Shown here in pieces: positions 50,604-60,142 of a stretch of 64,000 nt of DNA (its first letter is position 1; every line of letters starts with the position of its first letter). Origin of the DNA: Paenibacillus tuaregi (GTDB lineage Bacteria > Bacillota > Bacilli > Paenibacillales > Paenibacillaceae); NCBI RefSeq assembly GCF_900086655.1, contig NZ_LT575476.1:2701869-2765868 (forward strand), given 5' to 3'. Below the pieces are notes generated by a model that saw only the letters and a program-made list of their open reading frames with translations, did not search any database and had not been told where the DNA came from. The translations under genes and the position numbers were made by a program.

Positions 50604-52157
50604 TTACTTCATGTTCCCTACCACTTTCACTCTCAGTCTTGTCGCGTTTTCCGGATGATAAGCGAGCGGGGTTTCTTCCACTTCCACAAGCTCCACCGTA
50701 TCCGGATCAGCACCAGCCAGAACCGCCTGCTTCACGGCTTTCTCCTGCGCGTCCTTAAGCGATACCTCACGCGGCTCTCTAGAGTAAATATAAATTTGCT
50801 CGTATTGTCCGCTGATTTGGGCAATACATGCCCCAATGGCATTAGCTACGCCCCCGTTCTCCGGCTTAATCATGCTGGATACGCCGCGTATCGTGTCCGG
50901 AATGACCACGCTACCGCCGCCAACCAGCACCAGCTCGACGTCTCCCGAGGAGGTTTTCATTTTATCAATGGCCTGCTCAATGATCGAGCCAATCTCCGCT
51001 TGTACACTTCTCGCAAAATCCTCATTCAGATGTTCCACCAGGCTCTTATCCCCGACATCTGCGAGCCCTAACCGTACGGCAATATCTGTTGTCGTAAGCG
51101 TATTTCCGCCAAAGACCAGTGCTTCCTGTCCGATCCTGTAGCCTACACTGTCCGGCCCAACTGTAATTTGACCGTTGTCGTCCATACGCACGATACTGCC
51201 TCCGCCGAGTCCAACAGAGATAATATCCGGCATGCGGAAATTTGTGCGGATTTCGCCAACCTCGACTGCTACCGACGATTCTCTCGGGAAGCCGTCCTGT
51301 AATACACCGATGTCCGAGGTCGTTCCGCCAACATCGAGAACCATTGTATTTTTTATTTTCGCCAAGTAAGAAGCTCCTCGTATGCTGTTCGTGGGTCCGC
51401 AAGCGATGGTCAGGATCGGAAATTGTTTAGCGTAATCAATGGACATCAGAGTCCCGTCATTTTGGCATAAGTACACAGCCGCATCAGAGATCCCTTCTTC
51501 CTCTAACGCTTGAATGAATCCCTGGGTCGTCGTTTCGATGACCTTGCATAATGCAGCATTCAGGATCGTTGCATTTTCCCGTTCAATTAAACCAACCGAA
51601 CCGATCAGGGATGAGCAGGATACCGGAAACGCTGGGCCATACACTTGTTGGATAAGATCGCGGACCTGGAGCTCCTGGTCATTCTTAATCGAAGAAAATA
51701 CGCCGATGACCGCAATGGACTCCACATTGTCACGCCAATCCTCTAACAGTGTACTAATTTCAGCTTCATCGACTGTTCCCAGTACTTGGCCGTCGTATTC
51801 ATATCCGCCATGCACAAGAGCATATTTGCCTGACAGCTTCTGAATCATATCTTCAGGCCAGGACGTGTACGGAGGAACCGAAGCCGTGGCGGGATAACCC
51901 AGACGAATGACGCCGACTTTGGCAAGCTTCTTGCGTTCAACAATCGCATTTGTGCACTGTGTCGTACCTAACATGGCATGCGTAATCTGGTGTTTATCGA
52001 TGCTTGCTTCCTGGAGCAGGTTACGCAAGGAAGTTTCAATCCCTGTTTTGATATCGAGGCTTGTCGGTGATTTCACCGCATGAACCAGCTGATAATTCTG
52101 ATCCAAAATGATGGCGTCTGTGTTGGTGCCGCCCACATCGATCCCGATTCTATACAT
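50604..52157 (-). CDS. Hydantoinase/oxoprolinase-type ATPase (HyuA-like)
   Basis: 517 aa. The N-terminal actin-like fold starts RIGIDVGGTNTDAIILDQNY (phosphate-1 motif), and further ATP-binding motifs are TMVLDVGGTTSDIGVL and LVGGGSVVIPD. The length covers the hydantoinase A N-terminal and ATPase domains but lacks the long C-terminal region of 5-oxoprolinase. The family couples ATP hydrolysis to opening of cyclic amides. It overlaps the DUF917 gene by 8 bases. The substrate is unknown; the permease suggests a hydantoin- or purine-like compound. Confidence 0.87.
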   Translation of the reverse strand: MYRIGIDVGGTNTDAIILDQNYQLVHAVKSPTSLDIKTGIETSLRNLLQEASIDKHQITHAMLGTTQCTNAIVERKKLAKVGVIRLGYPATASVPPYTSWPEDMIQKLSGKYALVHGGYEYDGQVLGTVDEAEISTLLEDWRDNVESIAVIGVFSSIKNDQELQVRDLIQQVYGPAFPVSCSSLIGSVGLIERENATILNAALCKVIETTTQGFIQALEEEGISDAAVYLCQNDGTLMSIDYAKQFPILTIACGPTNSIRGASYLAKIKNTMVLDVGGTTSDIGVLQDGFPRESSVAVEVGEIRTNFRMPDIISVGLGGGSIVRMDDNGQITVGPDSVGYRIGQEALVFGGNTLTTTDIAVRLGLADVGDKSLVEHLNEDFARSVQAEIGSIIEQAIDKMKTSSGDVELVLVGGGSVVIPDTIRGVSSMIKPENGGVANAIGACIAQISGQYEQIYIYSREPREVSLKDAQEKAVKQAVLAGADPDTVELVEVEETPLAYHPENATRLRVKVVGNMK

Positions 52158-53253
52158 TTTTAGCCACCGCCTTCTTCACTAATTCCTCAATCGGAACATA
52201 ATCGTAATCATATCCGAAGTATCTTGGACCTGCCGTTTCGATTCCTTTATCCGTTCTCCATTTCTCATGAGCAGGCAATCCAACCACTCTTACACGTTTG
52301 CCGTATTTCAGACTCTCTGTGGTCACAGGCGACAGCGTGTCGTAATCAACCAGACAGATCAAATCCGGAGTCAACGCGGCCACTTGACCGTTCATTTCAG
52401 CGACCAGGTTTTCATTTTGAAAATGAACCTTCATCTCTCCGCTCTTAAACGCCTCGATTCCTTCAAGATGCATCTGGCCGAGGTTAAAGCCTCCCTTGGT
52501 TTCACGAATGACATCCACGATTTTGCCTTGGAACAGCTCATAGCCGGATACAAGGGCAAGCAGCTCTTGAAGTTTATCCTTGGCATCCCGGTTCTTCGAG
52601 GTAATGATTTCTCCAATCTGCTCCGAGAGGGTCACGATATGATGAACACCGCTTTGCTTCAATTGAGCTCCCGTTGTTGGGTACAGGCTGACTAGAGTGC
52701 TTGCTCCCATTTCCACCGTAGCTACTCTTGCCAGCCGTTCCGTCCATTTATTGTCAAGGGTCTCGAAGATGCCGATATTCCCTTTCTCATCGGTAATCGC
52801 CATCGGCGTCGCTGAAATGCCGTCCAGGTTAAATGTCACCATCTGAAGCTCCGGGAATGCCCGCCCCATCCCGTCACAATCGATCAGTGGCAGACCAAGC
52901 TGAGCAGCAACGACGATGGGAATCATCGAATTGACACCCCCCGCTTCCATCGGATACGTGCCAGCGATTTGTTCTTTCCCTAAGTAATTCGCTAATTTCT
53001 GAAAAACCTTAACAAATTCGTCCCCTTTAGGGAATTTCTCAATCAATACGGAAGGCGCACCCATCATAGCGGCCGGTATAAAGAAGTCTTCATCCTCAAT
53101 CTCTTCCACCGAGTATAGTTTGACAGGTCCAAACTTCTCGATGGCCGAGAGAGCCATCAATTTGCCGATATAAGGGTCGCCACCTCCGCCAGTTCCTAAG
53201 AAGGCGGCGCCGACGGCAATGTTTTCAACAGCTGTTTTATCTATATATCTCAT
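52150..53253 (-). CDS. DUF917 family protein
   Basis: 367 aa, cytoplasmic. A glycine-rich N-terminus AFLGTGGGGDPYIGKLMALS, a central KEQIAGTYPMEAGGVNSMIP and LPLIDCDGMGRAFPELQM define the DUF917 family, which is regularly encoded beside hydantoinase-type genes. It probably forms a two-component enzyme with the HyuA-like protein. It overlaps that gene by 8 bases and follows the permease stop directly, so the three are co-translated. Confidence 0.87.
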   Translation of the reverse strand: MRYIDKTAVENIAVGAAFLGTGGGGDPYIGKLMALSAIEKFGPVKLYSVEEIEDEDFFIPAAMMGAPSVLIEKFPKGDEFVKVFQKLANYLGKEQIAGTYPMEAGGVNSMIPIVVAAQLGLPLIDCDGMGRAFPELQMVTFNLDGISATPMAITDEKGNIGIFETLDNKWTERLARVATVEMGASTLVSLYPTTGAQLKQSGVHHIVTLSEQIGEIITSKNRDAKDKLQELLALVSGYELFQGKIVDVIRETKGGFNLGQMHLEGIEAFKSGEMKVHFQNENLVAEMNGQVAALTPDLICLVDYDTLSPVTTESLKYGKRVRVVGLPAHEKWRTDKGIETAGPRYFGYDYDYVPIEELVKKAVAKNV

Positions 53254-54519
53254 TTAGTTTTCCTCCAATATGACAGTCTTTTGAGCCGATACACGATAGC
53301 CGACATAATATACTGCAAAAGAAATGACTATCCCAATCAGCGGTTGATTCGGTACCTGAGGCAGGCTTGGGAAGAATGACAGCACAACAGGGGTACAGGC
53401 AATAAGCGCGCCAACCAGCCAGGAAACGACGCCCAGAATATTTACACCGTCCACTTCATGCCAGCGGTTCTTATCCCCTTTGCCAAGCACCCAGTAAGCC
53501 GCAATCATCACACCTGCCACCGGTGGAATCATGGCTGACAGGATGGACATAATCGGAGTGAAATAGTTAAGTATCCCGATGACAGCCAGTACTGTGCCAA
53601 TCGTTCCGGCGATGCCGACGGCCCACTTTTCTTTTTCCTTCGATACGTTGAATACATTAATCAAAGCAATCCCGCCTGATATCGCGTTCACGAGATTTGT
53701 CTTCCAGGTAGCCAGAATCAAAACCACCCCGCCGATAAACGGAGTTGTAATACTGAGAAAGGTTGCTGTAATATCGCTGGTTTGGTAAGCAATCGTCAGG
53801 ACAGCTCCAGCCCCTATCATCAGCAGACCTGCTGGGATGATTCCAAATAGAGCGGCTTTCAGAACATCAGACCTTTGTCTTGAAAATTGCGAATAATCCC
53901 CTGCAATGACCGCTCCAAGGGCAAATGAACCCAGAGTTACGGCTAATCCATCTGTAAAGCTCATTGCTCCCGCAGGCTTATAGTTTTGAATGATATGCAG
54001 TGAATCCCCGGTCAAAGCTTCGATAAGACCATAGACACTGATTCCCACCAGTAGTGGCACGGCAATATAGCTGATCACCCGAAGCACTTTAACGCCATAG
54101 ACCGCCGAGGTGACCATGATGAGTCCACAGATGAGAGATGCTAACGGCACCGGAATATCCATGCCGGACACGGCAAGCAGATTGGCTAAGGCCGCACCGC
54201 ACACATTCGCCTGAATACCAAACCAACCTAGGCACGCGATGGCCAGGATGATGGATAGAATCGTGCGTGACCCTTTTTTGCCAAATACCTGGGCTGCCAC
54301 CTGAACGGTCGGTCTCCCCAAGTCCGTACTTTGAATCCCCTGTAATATCATGAGCACCACAATGATCGAGTACCCTGCAAGCGTGACGAGCAGTGCCTTG
54401 GATAGTCCCATGCCTGTGATCAGCGTATTTCCCACCAACAGACTTGGGATGCTAATGACCGCGCCGGCCCAGATGATCCCAAGGCTGAACCAGGACTGAT
54501 GTTCTTTAATGACTTTCAT
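53254..54519 (-). CDS. NCS1-type cytosine/purine permease
   Basis: 421 aa from ATG 54519 (MKVIKEHQSWFSLGIIWAGA), 5 bases after a GAGGAGGGAA RBS; the frame from 54537 has no RBS. Twelve membrane helices, with typical NCS1 segments LGSFALGAVIAGDYSQFSRQ and NLVNAISGGIALINVFNV. It resembles CodB-like purine, cytosine or allantoin/hydantoin importers. It is first of the operon with DUF917 and HyuA-like genes and presumably brings in their substrate. Confidence 0.9.
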   Translation of the reverse strand: MKVIKEHQSWFSLGIIWAGAVISIPSLLVGNTLITGMGLSKALLVTLAGYSIIVVLMILQGIQSTDLGRPTVQVAAQVFGKKGSRTILSIILAIACLGWFGIQANVCGAALANLLAVSGMDIPVPLASLICGLIMVTSAVYGVKVLRVISYIAVPLLVGISVYGLIEALTGDSLHIIQNYKPAGAMSFTDGLAVTLGSFALGAVIAGDYSQFSRQRSDVLKAALFGIIPAGLLMIGAGAVLTIAYQTSDITATFLSITTPFIGGVVLILATWKTNLVNAISGGIALINVFNVSKEKEKWAVGIAGTIGTVLAVIGILNYFTPIMSILSAMIPPVAGVMIAAYWVLGKGDKNRWHEVDGVNILGVVSWLVGALIACTPVVLSFFPSLPQVPNQPLIGIVISFAVYYVGYRVSAQKTVILEEN

Positions 54520-54616
54520 ATGAGCTTCCCTCCTCAACCTTGTTTTGTTTCGAATAATTTTTACTCATTGTAAAAGAAATGAGGAAAGCCGTCTTTTTCT
54601 TAAAATAAAAAAAAAT

Positions 54617-54648
54617 CCGATGTTTTTGTCTAATTCGACAAACATCGG
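54617..54648 (-). terminator. Terminator of the PucR gene
   Basis: CCGATGTTTTTGTC (54617-54630) pairs with GACAAACATCGG (54637-54648). On the minus strand nine T follow. It separates the PucR transcript from the permease operon. Confidence 0.8.
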
Positions 54649-54655
54649 AGGCTGA

Positions 54656-56239
54656 TCAGCTGTGGATCAGACGATAAACCATGCAGGCAGTATAAATTTC
54701 ATACGATTCCGAATGAATCGTGATGTCATAGCCTAAGAGCTCACTAATTTTTTTGATGCGGTATTTCACCGTATTTTTGTGGACAAATAGAAGCCTGCTG
54801 CATTCATCTATGTTCCCCTTGGCATCCAAAAGAAATGTCATCAGCGTTGTCAGGGCATCAGGATCATCCCTAATCAGATCTATAACGGCAAGGCACTCCT
54901 CAATCATTTCTTCCCCTTGCTTGCTGAGGTCGATCGCTCGTTTCATGGACCGGTATTCAGCCGACGTAAACAGCTTGCGGCCATGATAGATGCGGTGAAC
55001 CTTGTTGCCTACACTGTTCACGAGCTGGTACATCCGGCGTACATCCTGTGTGTTCCGCATTCTCGGAGAATACACGATATTTGATATCTCGGAGACAAGA
55101 CTTGTCGTATCTATATATTCAGCTGCGATTTCAAACTCTTTATATTTATAGGAACAGTTCCCAAGCAGAACCACAATGCACCGATCGATCGTTTGAATGA
55201 CTGACGTTTTATAATATTGGGAGAGATGCGCCTTTAAGTCTTCTCTGATCGTTTTTTCCTCTGACAAGTCTTGAATATAAACAAGCCACATCATTTGGAT
55301 CGCTGAAACATCGATGTGAAGCCGACTGGCCAGCCGGCGCATTTTCTCGCTTTCATCATTAACGATGGCTCTGACCAAGGCATATTCGCTGACCTCGTTA
55401 TGCTTGTCTCCCCACAAATTAAGGGCCACCTGCACAACCTCGCTGATTTGATCCATCGTCTTCGGCGGAAGCTTGCTATTTTCTTTAATGAGGAATAAAT
55501 AAAGAGCTTCCCCATTCTTCTGATGAACCCGTCTGTATTCCACAAAGCTGGAGAGCTTGGGCATTTCCACCTCTATTCTACTGTTCAAAATCGCTGGAGC
55601 CATCGAACGAATAAGTTCCGAAACATCCAGGGTGGAGTTGCGCGGCCACATGACCCGGTTAATGATATCCAGTTTGGAATTGGTAAGCACGATATTGGCT
55701 TTCATCCGGTCGGATAACAATTTCAGCGTAATTTCGACGCTCCGCAAGTGCTCCGGCAGCCGGGTTACCTTTTCCAGCGATTCATTCACAAAATGCTCAT
55801 TCACATTCTGGTTGCTTACAATTGTCTCCATCACTTCATAAATCACTTCATTGTAACGAAGGGAATAGTCGTTTCTTGGCATACAGATGATTATAAAGTC
55901 CAGAGAGTCAGCCAACTGAAGGACTTCATCCGGTATATCCGGCATAATGATTCCCACATAGTACAGAATCAGCCCCACTTCACCCAGATCATGCAAGTAC
56001 TGGATTGTACGGCACTGATGCTCCACGCTGTCCTTAATGGAATAAAATGAGCTGATCACCAGCTCCTCGGCATACCATTCCTCCTGAACGGTTTGAATAA
56101 TTTGCGAGAAAAAATCGACATCCGCCACCTCAAGCACAGATAAAGAGGACACGGTCTGATGAAGCCTGTTTCTGCCGGCAACCACTTCAGATCCTCTAAA
56201 CGAAGGCAGCTGCAGCAAATCCTTCACGGTTACTGCCAT
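54656..56239 (-). CDS. PucR family transcriptional activator
   Basis: 527 aa. The N-terminal PucR-type domain (about 5-125) begins VKDLLQLPSFRGSEVVAGRN. The C-terminal HTH_30 domain has FLLDAKGNIDECSRLLFVH followed by KNTVKYRIKKISELLGYDI. PucR in Bacillus activates purine degradation genes in response to uric acid or allantoin. Here the protein lies upstream of, and parallel to, the permease-DUF917-HyuA operon and likely controls it. A terminator separates the two transcripts. Confidence 0.92.
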   Translation of the reverse strand: MAVTVKDLLQLPSFRGSEVVAGRNRLHQTVSSLSVLEVADVDFFSQIIQTVQEEWYAEELVISSFYSIKDSVEHQCRTIQYLHDLGEVGLILYYVGIIMPDIPDEVLQLADSLDFIIICMPRNDYSLRYNEVIYEVMETIVSNQNVNEHFVNESLEKVTRLPEHLRSVEITLKLLSDRMKANIVLTNSKLDIINRVMWPRNSTLDVSELIRSMAPAILNSRIEVEMPKLSSFVEYRRVHQKNGEALYLFLIKENSKLPPKTMDQISEVVQVALNLWGDKHNEVSEYALVRAIVNDESEKMRRLASRLHIDVSAIQMMWLVYIQDLSEEKTIREDLKAHLSQYYKTSVIQTIDRCIVVLLGNCSYKYKEFEIAAEYIDTTSLVSEISNIVYSPRMRNTQDVRRMYQLVNSVGNKVHRIYHGRKLFTSAEYRSMKRAIDLSKQGEEMIEECLAVIDLIRDDPDALTTLMTFLLDAKGNIDECSRLLFVHKNTVKYRIKKISELLGYDITIHSESYEIYTACMVYRLIHS

Positions 56240-56582
56240 TCCATCACCACTTTTGTAATCGATTCGTGTTGTTCATCTTCAGCAAATTTGTGCAGAGAGT
56301 ATTGGTCCATATGCTGAACATTCCTCAACTCATTATAGTGTTCAAAAATGAATCCTACAATGTTCATCCGCGGTAAGGGCAGGAAGAAACAGCGGATAGG
56401 AGAATGCGCTTTTCCACAACATCTGTTTAGATTATATTTTCATAACCCATACCTGTAATTAACAAAAGATATTTTTCGCTTATCATGTCTACAATTCTAA
56501 CGATTTTTGTGCATTTTGGCTCTTTTAGATCTAAGTAGTCTAAGCAAACATAAAGGTATTAAATCACTTTGTATAAGTTTAC
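56240..56582. other. Intergenic region between PucR and the XRE gene
   Basis: No gene seen. The left part, next to PucR, would hold its promoter; the right part is AT-rich and leads into the XRE promoter. Confidence 0.5.
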
Positions 56583-56611
56583 TTTACTTTTATAAAAATT
56601 AAGTTTATAAT
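56583..56611 (+). promoter_or_regulatory. Sigma-A promoter of the XRE/membrane-protein pair
   Basis: TTTACT (56583-56588), 17-base spacer, TATAAT (56606-56611), 21 bases upstream of the XRE start. AAGTTTA occurs twice here (from 56575 and 56601), so the XRE protein may bind the promoter. Confidence 0.55.
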
Positions 56612-56632
56612 TTGACTCATGAGGTGATGGTC

Positions 56633-56872
56633 ATGAAGAAAGACTTTGGTGATTCGATATCTAACAAGGTTTATGAATATCGTGTACTTGCCAGAATGTC
56701 TCAGCAAGAATTGGCAGAGAAAGTCGGGGTTTCCAAACAAACCATCTTCGTGATGGAAAAAGGAAACTATGTTCCGACTCTGCTGTTAGCTTTTCGAATT
56801 GCCGAATTTTTTAATGTAGATGTAAACGATATTTTTACTTATGTGAAAGGAAATGATCAAAATGAAAATTAA
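56633..56872 (+). CDS. XRE family HTH regulator
   Basis: 79 aa from ATG 56633 (MKKDFGDSISNKVYEYRVLA), 4 bases after a GAGGTGAT RBS; the frame starting at 56612 includes that RBS. The HTH is SQQELAEKVGVSKQTIFVME followed by NYVPTLLLAFRIAEFFNVDV, a complete Cro/C1 domain. It overlaps the membrane protein gene by 11 bases, so the pair is co-translated and probably forms a regulator with its membrane partner. Confidence 0.9.
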   Translation: MKKDFGDSISNKVYEYRVLARMSQQELAEKVGVSKQTIFVMEKGNYVPTLLLAFRIAEFFNVDVNDIFTYVKGNDQNEN

Positions 56873-57212
56873 GTCTATCTCAGATATCCCTAACGCAATT
56901 TTTTACCCTTTAAAATCCTGGGCTGAACAATCTCCAGAAAATTGGAATATTCTCGTTGGATTTGGTGGGTTAATGCTTATTGGAAGTGCGATTTTGACCT
57001 ATGTATATTATAAGAAGATTGGGCAGGACGACGAACGGACAAATAAAATCTTTTTGAAAAGCAGTTACTATGTGCTGTTGGCCATAATTCTATGTGACAT
57101 TATTTTTCCTAATGAGTATATGTGGAACATTTTTTTCTTGTTCAAATATGCGCTGGCAATTTTAGCTGGCGGGATTTACCTAGCCGTCCAACATAAAAAG
57201 GATTTTTCATAA
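56862..57212 (+). CDS. Small membrane protein paired with XRE regulator
   Basis: 116 aa from ATG 56862 (MKIKSISDIPNAIFYPLKSW), 9 bases after AAAGGA; ATG 56853 sits on that RBS. Membrane helices lie about 30-50 (ILVGFGGLMLIGSAILTYVY), 70-90 and 93-113. Between the first two is KKIGQDDERTNKIFLKSSYY, a pattern seen in DUF2178-like proteins encoded beside small XRE regulators. Function unknown; perhaps a membrane sensor for the regulator. Confidence 0.75.
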   Translation: MKIKSISDIPNAIFYPLKSWAEQSPENWNILVGFGGLMLIGSAILTYVYYKKIGQDDERTNKIFLKSSYYVLLAIILCDIIFPNEYMWNIFFLFKYALAILAGGIYLAVQHKKDFS

Positions 57213-57263
57213 GAAAGGTCACGGTGAGCAATTTCAAATTATCCTGCCGTTAACTTAATGAAA

Positions 57264-57298
57264 AAAGGAGCAGATGCCAACGGGCAAACCGCTCCTTT
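57264..57298. terminator. Bidirectional terminator
   Basis: AAAGGAGC (57264-57271) pairs perfectly with GCTCCTTT (57291-57298). On the minus strand T6 follows the stem. It serves the XRE pair (plus) and the DUF1349 gene (minus, stop at 57316). Confidence 0.7.
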
Positions 57299-57315
57299 CT
57301 ATCTTTCACTCTAGT

Positions 57316-57909
57316 TTATTTCCCCATTCGTATGTTCTTTACAGTCCTATTTTCCAGGGAGTAATTAGAGTAGATTCGATCTCCACCTTTACCCGTAGGT
57401 GATTGAGGAACAAAACCAACTTTTACAACTTCATCGACGGGCAGACTAAAAAACCTGGTCATGAAATACTCTGAACCGTCTTGTGAATAGTGAAAAGCAA
57501 AGGATCGACCCACTCTCGCAACTTGCAGCCAAACTGCATTCCCTTCAACATTGCTGCCATTAGCATCATCTGACAGCCCGTTTGTAACTACACTTACGAT
57601 AGCATGAGAATAAAAGTCCGTAAGTTCAAAGCACAACTTTGCCCAGATCGTATCATTCTTCATAACCATAATCGAAGCGGAGTCATATACATCTTTAAAA
57701 TCATGCTGCACTTTCACTCTCATTACAAAATCTCCTGATATTTCTGTATAGAAAAATGGCGCATTAGAGAGTGATTCCGGGCTGCCGTCCTCTGAAGCTC
57801 CATGATTACAGAAAAAGTCGCTATGCTCAGGTGCATGTAAAATCATTACATCATTCTCAAACCGAACACTGCTTTCATTAAGCCATTTGAAATCCTGATA
57901 TTGCTGCAT
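57316..57909 (-). CDS. DUF1349 (concanavalin-like) protein
   Basis: 197 aa. It contains the DUF1349 pattern: FFCNHGASEDGSPESLSNAP, then YTEISGDFVMRVKVQHDF, ASIMVMKNDTIWAKLCFEL and the ending PTGKGGDRIYSNYSLE. The fold is a lectin-like beta sandwich, and there is no signal peptide. Homologues (YesU-like) occur with carbohydrate genes. AGGAGG lies close to ATG 57909. It is 35 bases downstream of the hexapeptide acetyltransferase, so the pair forms a small operon. Confidence 0.85.
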   Translation of the reverse strand: MQQYQDFKWLNESSVRFENDVMILHAPEHSDFFCNHGASEDGSPESLSNAPFFYTEISGDFVMRVKVQHDFKDVYDSASIMVMKNDTIWAKLCFELTDFYSHAIVSVVTNGLSDDANGSNVEGNAVWLQVARVGRSFAFHYSQDGSEYFMTRFFSLPVDEVVKVGFVPQSPTGKGGDRIYSNYSLENRTVKNIRMGK

Positions 57910-57944
57910 TGGAATCCTCCTCAGTGTGAGATCTGGGCTTGAGG

Positions 57945-58541
57945 TTATTCAACAGGTCTTCTCCATGGATTGTCAGAGAATCGGACCGGTCGGATGACTT
58001 TACACGGAACTCCGGCCGCAATAGTATTCGGTGGAATATCTTTGGTCACTACACTCCCTGCTCCGATGATGCTATTCTTACCGATGGTCACACCTTGCGT
58101 AATCTTAACATCTCCACCAAGCCATACGTTGTCTTCCAGAATGATTGGTGCTGAATACACTCCTTTATCTGCCCGTTCAAAAGGATCTTCCGCATGATTG
58201 GCTCCATACAATCCCGCCCTCGGACCAATATAAACATCGTTGCCGATTTTCACTTCGTTACAATCGAGAATAATCATGTCATGATTAATGTACACATCAT
58301 TACCGATGGAAATATTAAAACCAAACTCACACCGGAAATTAGATTCAATGTATACGTTCTCCCCGACTTCGGCAAACAACTCTTTTAATATGGACATGTC
58401 GTATTCATTATAGGCATTGACTTTATGATTGTATTTCCGACATTCCGAAATCGCATGCGCTCTAAGTGCGGATACATCTTTTCCGGCATCATCATACATG
58501 TCACCAGAATTAATCATCTTCTTGATCTCTTCGATATTCAT
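57945..58541 (-). CDS. Hexapeptide sugar O-acetyltransferase (maltose acetyltransferase-like)
   Basis: 198 aa. The left-handed beta helix is built from repeats such as NISIGNDVYINHDMIIL, VKIGNDVYIGPRAGLYG and VTIGKNSIIGAGSVV. The catalytic His is in YGANHAEDP. The N-terminal maltose-acetyltransferase cap begins MNIEEIKKMINSGDMYDD. It uses acetyl-CoA to acetylate a sugar or galactoside in the cytoplasm. Strong RBS AGGAGGG before ATG 58541. It is co-transcribed with the DUF1349 gene. Confidence 0.92.
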   Translation of the reverse strand: MNIEEIKKMINSGDMYDDAGKDVSALRAHAISECRKYNHKVNAYNEYDMSILKELFAEVGENVYIESNFRCEFGFNISIGNDVYINHDMIILDCNEVKIGNDVYIGPRAGLYGANHAEDPFERADKGVYSAPIILEDNVWLGGDVKITQGVTIGKNSIIGAGSVVTKDIPPNTIAAGVPCKVIRPVRFSDNPWRRPVE

Positions 58542-58784
58542 AAGCCCTCCTGGTTCTCGTCATTTATGTACTTAAAGCGAACATTCCAACACATCTTACC
58601 TAACTTTTTCCAGCTCTGCAAGATGAAATTATATCATCTTGCCGCCGAAGATTAATGTACTTTTGTCTCAAATCATATAACGATATTCCCAATTCGGACT
58701 AACTTTCCGTGCAGGAACTTCAACGGGGTTTCCCCAGATTTACCGAGGCCAGAAATCTTAAACTATTTGAATCATACACGAAAA
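58542..58784. other. Intergenic region without a supported gene
   Basis: Together with the terminator next to it, the gap 58542-58897 is 356 bases. Short open frames here have no RBS or protein-like composition. It probably holds the acetyltransferase promoter. Confidence 0.5.
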
Positions 58785-58809
58785 ACGGCAGACGTCTCGC
58801 GTCTGCCGT
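58785..58809 (-). terminator. Terminator of the DUF418 gene
   Basis: ACGGCAGACG (58785-58794) pairs perfectly with CGTCTGCCGT (58800-58809), loop TCTCG. On the minus strand T5 follows. It lies 88 bases beyond the stop codon at 58898. Confidence 0.75.
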
Positions 58810-58897
58810 CCTCCCTCTCCTGAATGCAATCTCACTTTATACCTGTCCTCAAGCATTTTATCCATCACTTAATACACTAGTTCGGCTCGTGATAGAT

Positions 58898-60142
58898 TCA
58901 CCCGGCTCTAGTGACGTTGCCTTCGCTTTCTAACGCATTCTGAGGTTTTCGTCTCTTCTTTTTCGGCTGTCCTCTCCAAGAAAGGTAAGTCCAGATGCGT
59001 ATGACATGTTCGATCGGCCCCCTGCTGAACTTCTTTAAATAGATCGGACTCAACCACAACTGAGTGCAATAAACGGCGATTGCGATAAGTGCCCCAATGA
59101 ATACGCCGGCACGACCGAATAGTCCTAGGCCGTATCCGTAAAAAATCGTTGTGCAGATCGCGCTTTGCATTAGGTAATTCGTGAGCGAGAGACGGCCAAC
59201 CGTCTCAAATCTGGCCATTAGGGCAGCACGACGGCTTCCCGTATACAAGAGTGCAAATGCGTAAATGTAGCCAAGTGCAAGAAGCATCCCCCCAAGCGTT
59301 TCTCCAATACCGACGCCTGGCCAACTTCCTGCACCAAGCTGCTGGGCCAATACGCCATATGTTTTAAGTATCAGACCTATAGGAATTAGGAACGCGGCAC
59401 GGCGGGAATATGTACGTCTCATTGCTGGTGGATCGTCAAACGTTCCGATTCTGGCGGCGCGCATGCCAAGCAGAAACATCGGCATTGTGATAAGCGGGGC
59501 AAGCACGAGAGCAAGCATGATGAACGTCTCATCTGTCTCCCCAAACGGATCGGCATTATTGCGAAAATCCTTAATCTCCAAATAGCTGCCGCTGCCGTAT
59601 ATGTCCTTGCTTTGCAAGATGTAATTTTGCTTATCCTGGGACATAGCAGTTAGGGGATCTGCTGGATTTGTAGCCGGGAGACCAAGTAACCCCGCACCAG
59701 AGAGAAGTAGTACGGCCCACACCAGCAGCGTTTTTGGTTTCCGATTCAGAAACAGGAGCAGGAAGAACCCGGTTATGCCATAAAACGTCAGGATATCCCC
59801 TTCCCATAGGAAGGTCGAGTGCAGTAATCCGATAACGAATAGAAGCAGAAAACGGCGGGTTAGATGACACTTCGGTCGTAATTCCCGCTTTTTCAGGCTT
59901 TCCGACATCTTAATCATGCCGAACCCGAACATAAATGCAAAGATTGGCATGAAGCTGCCCACCACCGTGATATGCAAGAATGAATAGAAAGCGAGGTCTG
60001 CCCCCTTAATCCCAAATAGCTGGGGCTCGCTCTCGCCGAACAGGCCGTACTGGAAAATAAGCATATTCGCCAGTACAATGCCCATCAGACTGAATCCGCG
60101 CAGTCCGTCGATTAATTGGACGCGCTTTTTAAATGTACTCAA
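58898..60142 (-). CDS. DUF418 membrane protein
   Basis: 414 aa from TTG 60142, 7 bases after GAGGTGA; the TTG at 60148 directly abuts the RBS. About eight to ten membrane helices. The N-terminus LIDGLRGFSLMGIVLANMLI is the family signature, and the C-terminal DUF418 domain includes ARFETVGRLSLTNYLMQSAI and SRGPIEHVIRIWTYLSW. These YeiB-like proteins are thought to be transporters or acyl-transfer-like enzymes; function unknown. It is divergent from the two-component system at 60313 and may be its target. Confidence 0.9.
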   Translation of the reverse strand: MSTFKKRVQLIDGLRGFSLMGIVLANMLIFQYGLFGESEPQLFGIKGADLAFYSFLHITVVGSFMPIFAFMFGFGMIKMSESLKKRELRPKCHLTRRFLLLFVIGLLHSTFLWEGDILTFYGITGFFLLLFLNRKPKTLLVWAVLLLSGAGLLGLPATNPADPLTAMSQDKQNYILQSKDIYGSGSYLEIKDFRNNADPFGETDETFIMLALVLAPLITMPMFLLGMRAARIGTFDDPPAMRRTYSRRAAFLIPIGLILKTYGVLAQQLGAGSWPGVGIGETLGGMLLALGYIYAFALLYTGSRRAALMARFETVGRLSLTNYLMQSAICTTIFYGYGLGLFGRAGVFIGALIAIAVYCTQLWLSPIYLKKFSRGPIEHVIRIWTYLSWRGQPKKKRRKPQNALESEGNVTRAG

